Positions 10,752-39,144 of a stretch of DNA of 64,000 nt are shown piece after piece. A model generated the notes under the pieces. The model searched no databases. It was not told where the DNA came from and was given only the letters and a program-made list of their open reading frames with translations. Position 1 is the stretch's first letter; each line of letters starts with the position of its first letter. The translations under genes were made by a program, and so were the position numbers. Source of the stretch: Thamnaconus septentrionalis (lineage: Eukaryota > Chordata > Actinopteri > Tetraodontiformes > Monacanthidae); NCBI GenBank assembly GCA_009823395.1, contig CM020509.1:22336199-22400198 (forward strand). The letters are read 5' to 3'.

Positions 10752-10785
<34 letters not shown>
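10630..10785 (+). other. NLR A 5' untranslated exon 1a ending in (CAG)n
   Basis: The leader-like sequence ends in a CAG run (10753-10785) placed directly against a GTGAGT donor at 10786. A diverged second copy is at 10937-11072, and the gene B counterpart at 31966-32105 has the same arrangement. The exon start is only estimated. It contains a stop (TTTTGA) and no conserved start, so it is taken as untranslated. Confidence 0.55.
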
Positions 10786-10830
10786 GTGAGTCCTCACTTA
10801 CTAAATACCTCATCAAATGTGACGCTAGTT

Positions 10831-10832
<2 letters not shown>

Positions 10833-10892
<60 letters not shown>
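10833..10892. repeat. (CT)n(CA)n microsatellite
   Basis: A CT run passes into a CA run, read directly. It lies between the two leader exon copies. Confidence 0.95.
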
Positions 10893-10893
<1 letters not shown>

Positions 10894-10936
10894 AGCATTG
10901 CGTGTGCACTTTGTCTATCTCTGACTCACACACACA

Positions 10937-11072
10937 TGGCATCGTGTGACTTCCTGTAATGGGAGGAGCCACAGTGAGCAGCAGAAACAGGAATAGAAGC
11001 CTAAAGTGAAAGTTGTTCTGTGTAAGGCTCCAATTTGAAGAGTTGCAGCAGCAGCAGCAGCAGCAGCAGCAG
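10937..11072 (+). other. NLR A 5' untranslated exon 1b ending in (CAG)n
   Basis: This is a tandem duplicate of the preceding leader exon, again ending in CAG repeats (11045-11072) directly before GTGAGT. Its intron flank leads to the first coding exon at 11206. Whether 1a and 1b are alternative first exons or are spliced in series cannot be told from sequence. Confidence 0.55.
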
Positions 11073-11205
11073 GTGAGTCCTGGCTTCAGTGTGTCAGTAG
11101 TCAACAATGTGACTTCAGTCTGGTTGATTTCTTCCTGTTCTCTCGCTCCCAAGTGGAAGTTAGAGTGTTCTGAGCTCACTGCCTCACTTCCTGTTTGACC
11201 TCCAG

Positions 11206-27357
<16,152 letters not shown>

Positions 27358-27376
<19 letters not shown>

Positions 27377-27885
27377 GGAGGAGTGAAGAGGAGCGCTCCA
27401 TCTAGTGTTGGCTGACAGAACTACGACGAGTGGAGATGAGTGACACACAGTGTGTGTGGATGTGTCACGACCTTTGACCCCAGTTGAGCCTGGTGGCTGG
27501 TGGACTGGTTCTCCCTACAAGCTGCTGTGGTTACTGGGAGAGATGTCCCAGAAGCCACTGGTGGAGCTGAATCCTCAGTGGAAGAAGCAGGACTTGGAGC
27601 AGCTGGTCAGTGAAGGCAGCAGCAACCACTGGTTCTGCTCTCATCATCCACGGCTGGAACATCTCAGCATGAAGGTTTCACACATCAACAACACACTGAT
27701 CTGCTCTCACTTCAGAGTTCTCCATCCAACTCCACCTGGTTTCTCATGTGAAGCACAAAGATGAATTTGTCAACGTCTGACAGTGTTGTGAAGGTTGTGT
27801 AGTTGATATCACACCTTTATTTTAGGGTTAAAAATTGTTTATTATGAGATTTTACATCTGGTTTATGATCATAAATAAATCAATC
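27358..27885 (+). other. NLR A terminal exon, mostly 3' UTR
   Basis: Acceptor CTCTCTACAG. Read in phase it adds RWRWDD and stops at TGA 27374-27376. The rest is untranslated, with an AATAAA signal at 27874-27879. It is homologous to 42470-42990 of gene B. No B30.2 exon follows. Confidence 0.65.
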
Positions 27886-27899
27886 AGATAAAAGATGTT

Positions 27900-28288
27900 G
27901 TTTCACCTGAAACAGACAAAGTGACTCACGACACAAACTGCTGCTTCCAGATAAATTGTTTTTTATTCATAAATTTATATTGCTACATGCAATTTCTTGG
28001 GTTATGTGAAAATGCAAAAGAGGCAAAAACAAAAAAAGGAAACAAAACCAAACAAACCAGGAATGTGTTCCTGTATCTACATGAATTTATTTCCATCACG
28101 TCAGTCTGGACTCTGGCTGTTTGACGGACAGAAGTCAATGGTGTATCATGGTTATATATTTGTGTCTATATTTATAATGTCAGCTCTGTTTTCTGGTCAG
28201 TTTTTTTCCTGCCTGCAATGTGTCCTGTTGGCCACTGAGTGGCGCAGTTGGCCCTGTGTGGATCTTCTTGGTGTTCCAGGTACTGGAG
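27900..28288. other. Intergenic sequence downstream of NLR A
   Basis: AT-rich sequence with no gene, conserved exon or terminal repeat that I can recognise. Confidence 0.5.
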
Positions 28289-29367
28289 ACTCAGTGCGTT
28301 TACATGGCACTAGAGAAATTCGAATTATTGCCTTAGTCCGATTACGATCGGAGTTTGAGAACTCCGATTGGAATCAGAGAACTCCGATTGAGACACCCAG
28401 ATAATGCCATTGGAATTCGAATTTCTCTGCCATGTAAACGCCTTAGTCGGACTATTAACTGGACAATGCGAGTGCGCACGCGTCACGCCTCCTCCTGCCA
28501 TCGTCTAACAAAGCAGACGGCGCGAAACAACCTGGCAAACGCGAATAAGAATGTTCACATTTGGAGGGAGGATGAGACCGGGGTGATGCTTCCTCTTCTA
28601 AAAGAGATGGACATATTAAAATAACGCGCAACGGAGACCTTTTGAAAAAGGTAGGGCAGCAAATGCAGGGCTCCGGCTTTGCGCACCCCTGAACAAATAG
28701 GTATGCGTTCGTATTTATATTTCTACCTTTTCGTTCACATTTTTTGTAAGTTGGAAGAATTTTAACTTTGTAAATAAAAGCACACCAAGAAGATGTTTTT
28801 CTGATTTGTTTTTATTTTGGTAATTTCGCTGTTGTTCTGCTGGAAACGGCGTGCAGTGGCACTAGCTGCCTCCACGGTCGGCACTTTAATGAGCGTGTGT
28901 ATAACTGAAGACACCATTCCTTTGCAAAACCTGTACACAAACTCTCCCACCAGTCTGCTCCGAACCCGCATCCAACAAGAACGAGAGTTTCGGGTCCGTT
29001 GCGACGGCACAAAGCGTAGCATCGAAGACATTGTGTTGTTGTAGCCCTCCAACAGCAAACAACGTTCTCGTCTGCCTTTTAAAATCACCATGAGCACGAG
29101 AAATAGGGTGCACCTTATCTGCAAAGTAAGTAACACGTACATTATGAACTATCGTACTTATCATAATGATTTAATATGTCAACCGAAAGCAGCTGACCAG
29201 CTGAAAAGACTCACACCACCCCCTAGTGTTGGGAGGAGGACATGTTCCCGTCAATAATTCGAATTTCTCAGCTGCATGTATACGGTGACAAGGTGAGAAC
29301 TCTGATTGGACGAGAAAACCGAATTATTGCTTAGTCCGATTAAGCTCTGCATGTAAACGCACTGAGT
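28289..29367. mobile_element. 1.1-kb TIR element, copy 1
   Basis: The ends are perfect inverted repeats ACTCAGTGCGTTTACATG and CATGTAAACGCACTGAGT, with further inverted similarity inward (TTAGTCCGATTA and TAATCGGACTAA). A second copy is in gene B intron 35798-36907. It has no transposase frame, so it is non-autonomous. The superfamily was not decided because the target duplication is unclear. Confidence 0.85.
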
Positions 29368-31219
29368 GATTGGCTGGTGCCACTATTGAAGGAGGACGAC
29401 CACAGCGAATCCTTCTATTTTTTTTCTTCTCCTCGCTCTCAACCAGAGGTCATGTACAGCAGCAACAGCAGAACTTGTGTTGGTTCTAGTCTCCGTCTTA
29501 AGATTCTATGTTGTGTTCTAGCTCTGCCGAGGCTGGGGCAGAACACATGGACAAAAAGCCAATGGAACCACCAGGTGCCCCGTTAAGAAGAAGAAGAAGA
29601 AGAAGAAGAATTTCATTCATTTGTATTTGTGTGATGAAGGATGTGTGACATTTACACTTCTTGTCATTTATTGATCTCATTGTTTCTCTGCTCTTGTTCA
29701 CTTTGAACTATTTGAATAAAATAACATCAGTAATGTGATATTGTGGTTGTGGCCCAATAGGACTTTATGCATAACTCAGATCATGTATCCCACATGTAGA
29801 TATATGTAGACTAGATCAGGGCTCCAGCTGCCATTTCCAAACTCATCCAGACAAACTGAATCTCATGCAATCAATGTCTCGCATTTGAGCTCACAGCTTT
29901 CATGTCAAACGCTTCACATTAGGAATAAGTGACAACACAATGTGATGTCATTCAGTGAGATGTTAGCATGGTTCTACCTCCTATTAACAGGAGTCAGACG
30001 TTTGCTCATCCTACTGTAGATGGTGCATTATGACAGGAAAGGCATGAAGGAAAGACAGACAGCAGTGATGAGTGGCAGATGAGTGACAGGGGGAGCAAAC
30101 TGTGTCAGAGTGGCAGCATTGCAGGCAGCGTCTGTACAAGAAGAAACTATCCAAAGAAAAAGTCAGCCATGAAGGTCTCTGGACTGGGCTGTATTAAGGT
30201 CAGCATCAATACACAATGGAAAGAAATGGCTCATGGCACTCCAACAAGGTCGTGGACATCACTTTGATTGTTCACTCACAACACATCTTCTCCCCATTTG
30301 TTCTAAAGTGCAGATTCTGCTGAAGGAGGAGGGGCCACTTCACATTGGAGTGCTTTTCCAAAAAACGCACTAAATTCATCAACATTTCAGCACAGTGACA
30401 AACACAATGAAATGATGAAAACTAAACCACATACATTGTATAGATCTGCCATCAGTCTATGCAATGTATGCTAGAAATCAAAGCCATCAGCAAAAGGCCA
30501 TTCAAACATAGCACAGATATAGATTAGACAGACAGCTACATACTCAACACATAGTCAGTGTTCAGCATTAAGAGGAGAATTAACACTGTCACCAGATGTC
30601 AACAGCTGATATATTTTCAACATTTCAGAGCTGCCCATGGTGTTCAAATGACTGTGATAGCAGCGACTGTATGAAGTGGTCATGACTAGAACAGCTGAAT
30701 ACGGCCGTTTCCATGCTGCTCAGCAAAACGCTTTCCAAATGTATCTCCATCTAATGCTTTAGTGCCTTTTGATTGACTGCTGTGTGCAGCCAAACTCCAT
30801 GCCACAATATCTGATGAGCTTCCCCCACCACTTTCAATAAGACCCGCTAGCCTACCACAAGGAAAATAATGCACAACGCTAAGACGTGCAAATGTAAAGA
30901 ATTTCTACTGGTACGTTGCGGCCCAGTTCAAGCACTGCTAGTATAACTACTATATATACAAGTCACTTTGTACACTGTCTTACAAAGTCCTGGATTGGTG
31001 TGGTTCCGTGTTTACCTTCCGACGTGAGGAAGCCGTACCGAGGCTGCAAAGCCGGGGAGTCCATCATAGACAATCCACATCATCCACTGCACAGTGCCAT
31101 CTCCAGGCAGAGGAGCAGCGTCAGTGACAGACTGCTGTCAATGTCCTGACACACTGAGGAAATCATCCAGTGTAGATGATATATTTCTATATAGAGTGAC
31201 TCACTATCATTCACTCACC
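29368..31219. other. Unassigned intergenic sequence
   Basis: No gene is supported. There is a (GAA)n run at 29585-29611. Around 30930-31150 a GC-richer stretch (PYRGCKAGESIID in one plus frame) looks like an old LINE or exon fragment, but I cannot identify it. Confidence 0.4.
29585..29611. repeat. (GAA)n microsatellite
   Basis: Tandem AAG/GAA units, read directly. Confidence 0.95.
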
Positions 31220-31850
31220 ATCACATCTGGAGACAACTGTTGACTCTCTCATTCCAGCAGGAAATGATCGATCAGTTCATCTTCATCACGTCTCAGTATC
31301 AGTCCAACACACTCTGTGTTGACATTGAGACCATATGTGACGGAGAGTCTGCTTCTCATCACCAGTGACTCCATCATCTCCACTCAACAGCAGTGAATGT
31401 CTCTGATGATGCCTTCAAGGACTGAAGTGTGAGTGCTGACTTCAGCCGTCTCTTCTTCTCTCCTCAGATGGAAGTGATGTGTTCATGTTGAGGGAGGATC
31501 ACTTTGTCCTGAGGATGGGGGAGGGCTCTTCCAGAGTGCAGCCAGTAGGGGGCATTAGAGGCTCGGCCTCCTTGTTGTCCTCAGGAGCTGACAGGAAGTG
31601 TCACATCCCTCAACAAGTGTCCAGTCTCATCACGTCAGGGAGAAACAGGTGTAGCTCTTCAAAGAGGAAATCACATTTTTCTCACTGCCATCATGGACTG
31701 CCAACAAGTGATGGCAACTGTAGTTCTGGAAAGAGCTGCCAGGGGGGCGCCCTCAAGTCAAAACTACCTTCTACTCCAGACTTTACAGAAAAATTAACAC
31801 ATGCATGTCTTCAAGGTTACAGACCGTAGGTGGCGCTAATGCTCCCTAGA
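31220..31850 (+). pseudogene. Orphan NLR 3'-end remnant between genes A and B
   Basis: 31250-31463 matches the last NLR intron (compare 27150-27357). 31464 onward matches the last exon and downstream sequence of the remnant at 7554-9932. No LRR exon precedes it. It holds the uninterrupted CCCTCAAC target that proves the hAT insertion at 7717. It joins directly to the gene B upstream block, just as the first remnant joins gene A. Confidence 0.72.
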
Positions 31851-31889
31851 ATGGGGAGCAAACTGCCAGATAGTACGTCACAAGAAGAG

Positions 31890-31893
31890 CACA

Positions 31894-31930
<37 letters not shown>
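31890..31930. repeat. (CA)n microsatellite
   Basis: Tandem CA read directly, just upstream of the gene B leader exon. Confidence 0.95.
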
Positions 31931-31932
<2 letters not shown>

Positions 31933-31965
31933 GCTTGTGCACTTTGTCTCTCTCTCACTTACACA

Positions 31966-32105
31966 CACATGGCATCATGTGACTTCCTGTAATGGTAGGG
32001 GCCACAGTGAGCAGCAGAAACAGGAAAAGAAGCCCGAAGTGAAAGTTGTTCTGTGTCAGGCTCCATTTTGAAGAGTTGCAGCAGCAGCAGTAGCAGCAGC
32101 AGCAG
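31966..32105 (+). other. NLR B 5' untranslated exon ending in (CAG)n
   Basis: Homolog of the gene A leader exons. The CAG run (32079-32105, with one TAG interruption) abuts the donor GTGAGT. There is a single copy here against two in gene A. Confidence 0.55.
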
Positions 32106-32253
32106 GTGAGTCCTGACTGACTTAATAACTCAATCAGTGTGACGCTAGTCAACAATGTGACTTCAGTCTGGCTGATTTCTTCCTGTTCTCTCGCTCTCGC
32201 AAGTGGAAGTCTGTGTTCTGAGCTCACTGCCTCACTTCCTGTTTGACCTCCAG

Positions 32254-35200
32254 CTCAAGATGAGTGTTCGAGTGGAGGAAGAGGAGGACGGAGCAGCAGC
32301 ATCTCCAGGGTTCAGCTGTGTGTCTCTGAAGAGTCACCACTCCAAACGGGAACCTTACAACTTCAGTAATGAAACTGGACCTCCTGAGACACGGTAAGAA
32401 CACTGTGGGCCAGATCCACAAAGCGTTTGCGTGGCTTTTGCAGCAGAAACTCCATGTAAATGGCGCCAAAAACGGTGATTCCGATCTACAGAGGGGACGC
32501 AAACGGAAAAATGGACGGAAAATGCGCCGAGGCGCAGGCAGCGGCAGGGCTGCGCCAGACTCATTTGAATGTATTTAAATGAGTCATTACGCGCAAAATG
32601 ACACCCCTTCTATGCAAATATGCCTCATTCAAACAGCGGCAGATCCAGAAAGAGTTTGCGCTCGTGTATACACGCAGTTTGACAGACGGAAACACCACCA
32701 GCCAAAACCAGGTGCAGCTTCTGTCTGTCAAAGTGTTTCTGGCTTCTGAGTGAAACTTTCCTCTCTGAAAAGCCTGAAATATATATATGGCTCCCCTAAT
32801 CTTATATATAGATAGGCATAGACTGCAGTGTACATGCCAATATTTTAGATAGGCTATGAAAAATACAAATGGTACTCAGGTGTTGGTGATTGCCTTGCTT
32901 ATATAATGACCAACGCGTCTTGACTTTCTTTCCATTATGGCAGTGTTACACGTTGAAGAATGGCGCCTGACCAATTCTTTGTGCAGCACACTAATGTTTG
33001 TTTTTATTTCTGTATGGAACAGTAACACAGACACGTCAGGAGTCAGCACCTGTCTCGACAATCGCAATCATGCTGTGGCTGCTTCTTCTACTGCTGTCGC
33101 AAAGCATATTCGTTCAAGAAAGGAAACAAACACATTCAAATAGTTCACAGTGTGATCATGTAACTGTAACTCAATGTAAATTTAACTAAACAACCTTTTC
33201 TTTAAATCAATTCTCCCAATTCAATAAACCTTTTTTAAAGCACAGTGTTTATCAAATGAACTGTTTTACACTATTTTTAACTTAACTTTATCAGTTTTAA
33301 TCAATTACGAAAATGAAATCACAAATTCAACCACGAAAATAATACAATTAAATGTAACAGAAAAAGCGCTAACTCTTATTCTGAAAACCGACAGGAAGTT
33401 GCACGCCGTCCACCGGGTCCGCAACAATCTGCACGCGGGCTCTATCAGTGTTAGCCTTTGTGTCGTATCACGTTCTGGATAGTAGCAATTCACCAACACG
33501 CTCCAAGGTTCTAACATAAACATTCATTCATTCATTCATTCATTCATCTTCTATACCCGCTTGGTCCTGCACTCAGGGTCACGGGGGTCTGCTGGAGCCT
33601 ATCCCAGCTGTCTTAGGGCGAAGGCAGGGTACACATTGGACAAGTCGCCAGTTCATCGCAGGGCCACATAGAGACAAACAACCATTCACACTCACATGCA
33701 CACCTACGGACAATTTAGAATATTCAATTGACCTCACATGCATGTTTTTGGAGTGTGGGAGGAAGCCGGAGAACCCGGAGAGAACCCACGCAGACACAGG
33801 GAGAACATGCAAACTCCACACAGAAAGGTCCCAGGCCCGGGCCCCGGAATCGAACCCACGACCTTCTTGCTGTGAGGCGGCAGCGCTAACCACTGCGCCA
33901 TTGTGTCGCCAACATAAACATCACTCTGATATTAATTCTGGCTTCACATTCGGTGTATTTTACCTGTATGGAACAGTAACACAGACACGTCAGGAGTCAG
34001 CACCTGTCTCGACAACTGCAATCATGCTGTGGCTGCTTCTTCTACTGCCGAGCCCTGTCAGCCACCAAGACCATTGCAACGCAGCGCCCCTTGCTATATA
34101 AAATAAAATATCTAAAATATCACAAGTTATCTCAATCTGCTACAAAGTTAAACTGGGGGGGATATTTAAATCAAGTTTATTTTTGTCACACTTGTAATGT
34201 CTGACATATACAAAACATTCTGCCACAGCAGCAGTCTTGGTCAGACGGAGGAGGCATCGTAATGCCACGCGCGCACAGGAGCGTGTTCATCCTAGCAGAG
34301 TTTCACTGTTTGACCTCTGAGAACGGGACGTTTTAAAGAGAGAAATATTCAAAAAATGTTTTGCTTTAATTTTGTTGCATGTCTACTTGCTTCAGCGGCG
34401 AGGGCAGCCAGCTCACCATCTGAAAATGTTTGTTTTCTTTTCCGTGCATCCATGAACACAAACCAAACACACAACTCACCAACAACCTCTGGCGCAAACT
34501 GCTCTCAGGTTGCCAGACCGCAACATTCGCACCAGGTTCAGGTGCAGCATTGGTGGCTGTGTTTGCGCCTGCATGTCGTTAGCGCAAAAACCTTTGTGGA
34601 TACCCGCATCTGTGGCGCCACAAAACGCGCCGCATTTTACCGCTGTGCGACCCTCTTTGAGGATCTGCCCCTCAGTGTGACACTGTGACCTTGTTTCTTC
34701 TTCTTCTCTCTGTCTGAGGTGGAACTCACTGTGTTCTCAGCTCACTGTCACACTTCCTGTTTGACCTCAGACTGACTCCACTTCACAAGATGATTGGTCG
34801 TGTGGAGGAAGAGGAGGACGGAGCAGAGCCTCCAATATTCAACTGTTCGTCTCTAAAGAATTCCTGGTCCAGGAAACAACCTCAGACCTTCAGTGAAGAA
34901 TCTGGAACCTCTGAGACTCTGTAAGAATCTAATGTGAGAGAACCAGTCTGAACTTTTCAATGTGAGCTTAAATATTCCTGTTTTCAACATAGATGGAGAG
35001 CAGAGACTTCAGTGTCCAGCAGTCTGTCCATGAAGAGTGACCACTCCAGAGGTCTATCTGAGACCCCAGGACCCTCTGAGACTCAGTAAGACAACTTGGA
35101 CTGACTCAGGCTGCAGACATGATCACTGACTGCTGTTGGCTGGAAACTGTTCATTCAGATCCATTGATCATTGATCAAATAAATTGATTCATCTTTGTCT

Positions 35201-35425
35201 CAATCTGTACAAGAAAAGTCTAAAATCAAACTGGAAATCTGAAATCTAATGTGAGAGAACAAGTCTGAACTTTTCAATGTGTACTTAAACATTGTTTTCA
35301 AAACAGACAGAGAGCAGAGTCTCCAGTGTCCAGCAGTCTGTCCATGAAGAGTGACCACTCCAAAGGTCATCCTGAGAACTTCAGTAAAGACCCAGGAGCT
35401 TCCAGTCACACCCAGACTGATCACA
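32254..35425 (+). CDS. NLR B N-terminal small exons (four)
   Basis: 32254-32393 starts [14 protein letters not shown] and ends GPPETR. 34771-34920 is a diverged copy of that exon with its own [13 protein letters not shown] and the same acceptor flank (CACTTCCTGTTTGACCTC). 34993-35085 and 35307-35425 carry [17 protein letters not shown] units. The last ends in SHTQTDH, as does gene A exon 12101-12168. All can be spliced in one frame. Confidence 0.72.
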
Positions 35426-38400
35426 GTAAGACTGTCCACCTGCACCTCCTTCACTTCTCCCTCTGAGATCATGTCAGGACCTCCAGTGAGAAGATTCACT
35501 GACATTTACAGCAGTGGTTCTAAACTGGAGTCTCTCTGGACTCACATTTTGTTTTCTTTTCTTGAAGTTACGACACAAATTTAATCCACAAAAATAAAAT
35601 AAAAAATCCTTGCCCCCTTTCTATCATGTCTAGCACATAAATTATTGACATTATTGAATTGAAGCTGCAACCCAACCAAAACAGCTCTGTGATCCAATTT
35701 TATGTTGACGCCCACAAGTTGAGAAACGCTGATTTAGAGCAAACAGTCAAACAGTCACACAAGCAGCTGAAAGGTTGTGGAGAGAAAATGATGCTCCACT
35801 CAGTGCGTTTACATGGCACTAGAGAAATTTGAATTATTGCCTTAGTCCTATTATGATCGGAGAACTCACGTGCATGTAAACACCTTAGTCCGATTATGAT
35901 CGGAGTTTGAGAACTCCGATTGAGACACCCAGATAATGCGATTGGAATTCGAATTTCTCTGCCACGTATACGCCTTAGTCGGACTATGAACTGGACAATG
36001 CGAGTGCGCACGCGTCACGCCTCCCTCTCGCGACTCATGACCGCACAACTACGTCGTCTACGAAACAACCTGGCAAACGCGAATAAGAATGTTCACATTT
36101 GGAGAGAGGATGAGACCGGGGTGATGCTTTCTCTTCTAAAAGAGATGGACATATTAAAATAACGCGCAACGGAGACCTCTTTAAAAAGGTAGCGCAGCAA
36201 ATGCAGGGCTCCGGCTTTGCGCACCCCTGAACAAATACGTATTCGTTCGTATTTATATTTCTACCTTTTCATTCACATATTTTGTAAGTTGGAAGAATTT
36301 TAACTTTGTAAATAAAAGCACACCAAGAAGATGTTTTTATGATTTGTTTTTATTTTGTTATTTCACTGCTATTCTGCTGGAAACGGCGTGCAGTGGCACC
36401 AGCTTCCTCCACGTTCAGCACTTTAATGAGCGTGTGTATAACTGAAGATACCATTCCTTTGCAAAACCTGTACACAAACTCTCCCACCAGTCTGCTCAGA
36501 ACCCGCATCCAACAAGAACGAGACTTTCAGGTCTGTAGCGACGGCACAAAGCGTAGCATCGAAGACATTGTGTTGTTGTAGCCCTCCAACAGCATACAAC
36601 GTTGTTGTCTGCTTTTAAAATCACCATGAGCACAAGAAATAGGGTGCACCTTATCTGCAAAGTAAGTAACACGTACATTATGAACTATCGTACTTATCAT
36701 TATGATGTAATATGTCAACCGAAAGCAGCTGGCCAGCTGAAAAGACTCACTCCACCCCCTAGTGTTGGGAGGAGGACATGTTCCCGTCAATAATTCGAAT
36801 TTTTCAGCTGCATGTATAAGGGGACAAGGTGAGAACTCGGATTGGACGAGAAAACCGAATTATTGCTTAGTCCGATTAAGCTCTGCATGTTAACACAATC
36901 TGACTGTCACACTGATGTTTTCTTCTCCAACCTTTTCTCTGCTCCAGAGGCTGATGGTCTGCAGGAGCTTCTACAGCAGCAGAAGATCAGTCTGGAGAGG
37001 AGATGTGAACGTGTGACTGAAGGTGAAGAAGCAGGAAGTCAAACCCTCCTCAACAGCATCTACACTGAGCTTTACATCACTGAGGGACTGAGTGAGGAGG
37101 TCAACAGACAGCATGAGGTCAGGCAGCTGGAGACCAAGAAGACCAAGAAGACCAAGAAGAGCCTCCACGACCGTCCAATCAGGTGCAGCCAGATCTTTGA
37201 AGCCTCACCTGAGCAGCAGGGACTCAGAGTCAGAGTGGTGCTGACCAACGGCGTCGCTGGGGTTGGAAAAACCTTCTCAGTGCAGAAGTTCACTCTGGAC
37301 TGGGCCCAGGGCCTGGAGAACCAGGACCTTCATCTGGTGCTTCCTCTCTCATTCAGGGAGCTCAACTTGGTCAAAGAGCAGCACTACAGTCTTCTGGAGC
37401 TGCTCCATGTTTTCCATCCAACGTTAGAGAAGCTCACAGCAGAGCAGCTGCATGTCTGCAAACTTCTCTTCATCTTGGACGGCCTGGATGAAAGCAGACT
37501 GGCTCTGGACTTTGAGAAGAACCAGGTGGTGACTGACGTCAGTCAGAAGAAGTCAGTCAGCGTCCTGCTAACAAACCTGATCAGAGGAGATCTGCTTCCC
37601 TCGGCTCTGCTGTGGATAACTTCCAGACCTGCCGCAGCCAATCACATCCCTCCGTCATGTGTGGACAGGCTGACAGAAGTACGAGGCTTCACCGATGACC
37701 AGAAGGACGAGTATTTCAGGAGGAGGTTCAGAGATAAAGAAGATATGTCCAGCAGGATCATCTCCCACATCAAGGCCTCCAGCAGCCTCCACATCATGTG
37801 TCAGATCCCGGTCTTCTGCTGGATCACTGCCACAGTTCTGGAGAGCATGTTGAGCTCAGAGCAGAGAGGAGAGCTGCCCAAGACCCTGACTGACATGTAC
37901 TCACACTTCCTGCTGGTCCAGACCAAGAGGAAGCAGCACAAGTATGGAAGAGGTCCACAGGAGCTGACGGAGGCTGACAAGGAGCTTCTTCTGAAGCTGG
38001 GCCAGCTGGCATTTGAACATCTGGAGAGTGGAAACATCATGTTCTACAGTGAAGACCTGGAGAAGTGTGCTCTCAGTGTGACTGACGCCTCTGTGTACTC
38101 AGGAGTTTGTACAGAGATCTTCAGAAGAGAGAGTGTGATCTTCCACAAAACCGTCTACTGCTTCGTTCATATGAGTGTCCAGGAGTTTCTGGCTGCAGTC
38201 TACAGCTTCCACTGTCACACCAAGAGGAAGATGAAAGAAGATGGTCACTTTGGAGAATCCCTGGATGAGTTCCTGAAGAGGATGATGGTGAAATCCATGC
38301 AGAGTCCAAACGGTCACCTGGACTTGTTTGTTCGCTTTCTCCATGGACACAGTCTGGAATCCAACCAGAGACTCTTAGGAGGCCTGCTGGGTCTCACTGA

Positions 38401-39109
38401 CAACCATCCAGGAACCTTACAGAAGGTCATCAACAACCTGAAGGAGATGAACACTGGTGATGTTTCTCCTGACAGAAGCATCAACATCTTCCACTGTCTG
38501 CTGGAGGTGAAGGATCAATCAGTGCATCAGGAGGTCCAAGAGTTCCTGCAGTCAGATAACAGATCAGAGAAGAAACTCTCAGCCATCCAGTGTTCAGCTC
38601 TGGCCTACATGCTGCAGATGTCAGAGGAGGTTCTGGAGGAGTTGGACCTCAGCAAGTACAAGACAACCATGGAGGGAAGATTGAGACTGATTCCAGCTGT
38701 GAGGAACTGCAGGAAGGCTGTGATACATTTAGGGTACGTAAACAGTGTGTGTGTGTGTGTGTGTGTGTTTGTGCTCTTGGTGCTAGCCACCCTGCTATAT
38801 CAGCAGCTCCTCCATTCACAGGGTGGATCGACATCAGCAGGTCATCTTGTGGCTGCAGGTCTCCAAGAAAACATTGGGGGAATCACTGAGTGGCGACTTT
38901 TAGCAGCAGACGGTCAACACAGGGCTAACTCAGCTGATTTGTGTTGGATGGTTAGTGGCGTGAAGCTGCTCCACTGGAGTCCAGGCTGGAGATGAAGATG
39001 TGACAGTGGAAGAATGAGGAGCTTTGATCAGTGTGAAGGATTCATGCAGACAGTCAATCAACACAATCAACACATTGAACACACAAACACATCACATCCT
39101 TCCTTCATT

Positions 39110-39144
<35 letters not shown>

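Noticed and set aside
10723..11198. Frames with poly-Gln tracts
   Set aside because: They translate the (CAG)n leader exon ends and run straight through splice donors; no conserved start.
29612..31219. Possible exon near 30930-31150
   Set aside because: One open plus frame with a weak LINE-like look, but no splice signals or family match that I could support.
33525..33910. CRISPR-like or other regularly spaced repeats (also considered for 7360-7426 and 49611-49705)
   Set aside because: Units are tandem without spacers or belong to a LINE tail; the genome is vertebrate.
38734..38995. C-terminal extension of the NLR B NACHT frame past 38733
   Set aside because: It begins at a GTACGTAA donor matched in genes A and C, passes through a TG repeat, and the true continuation is the LRR exon at 39390.
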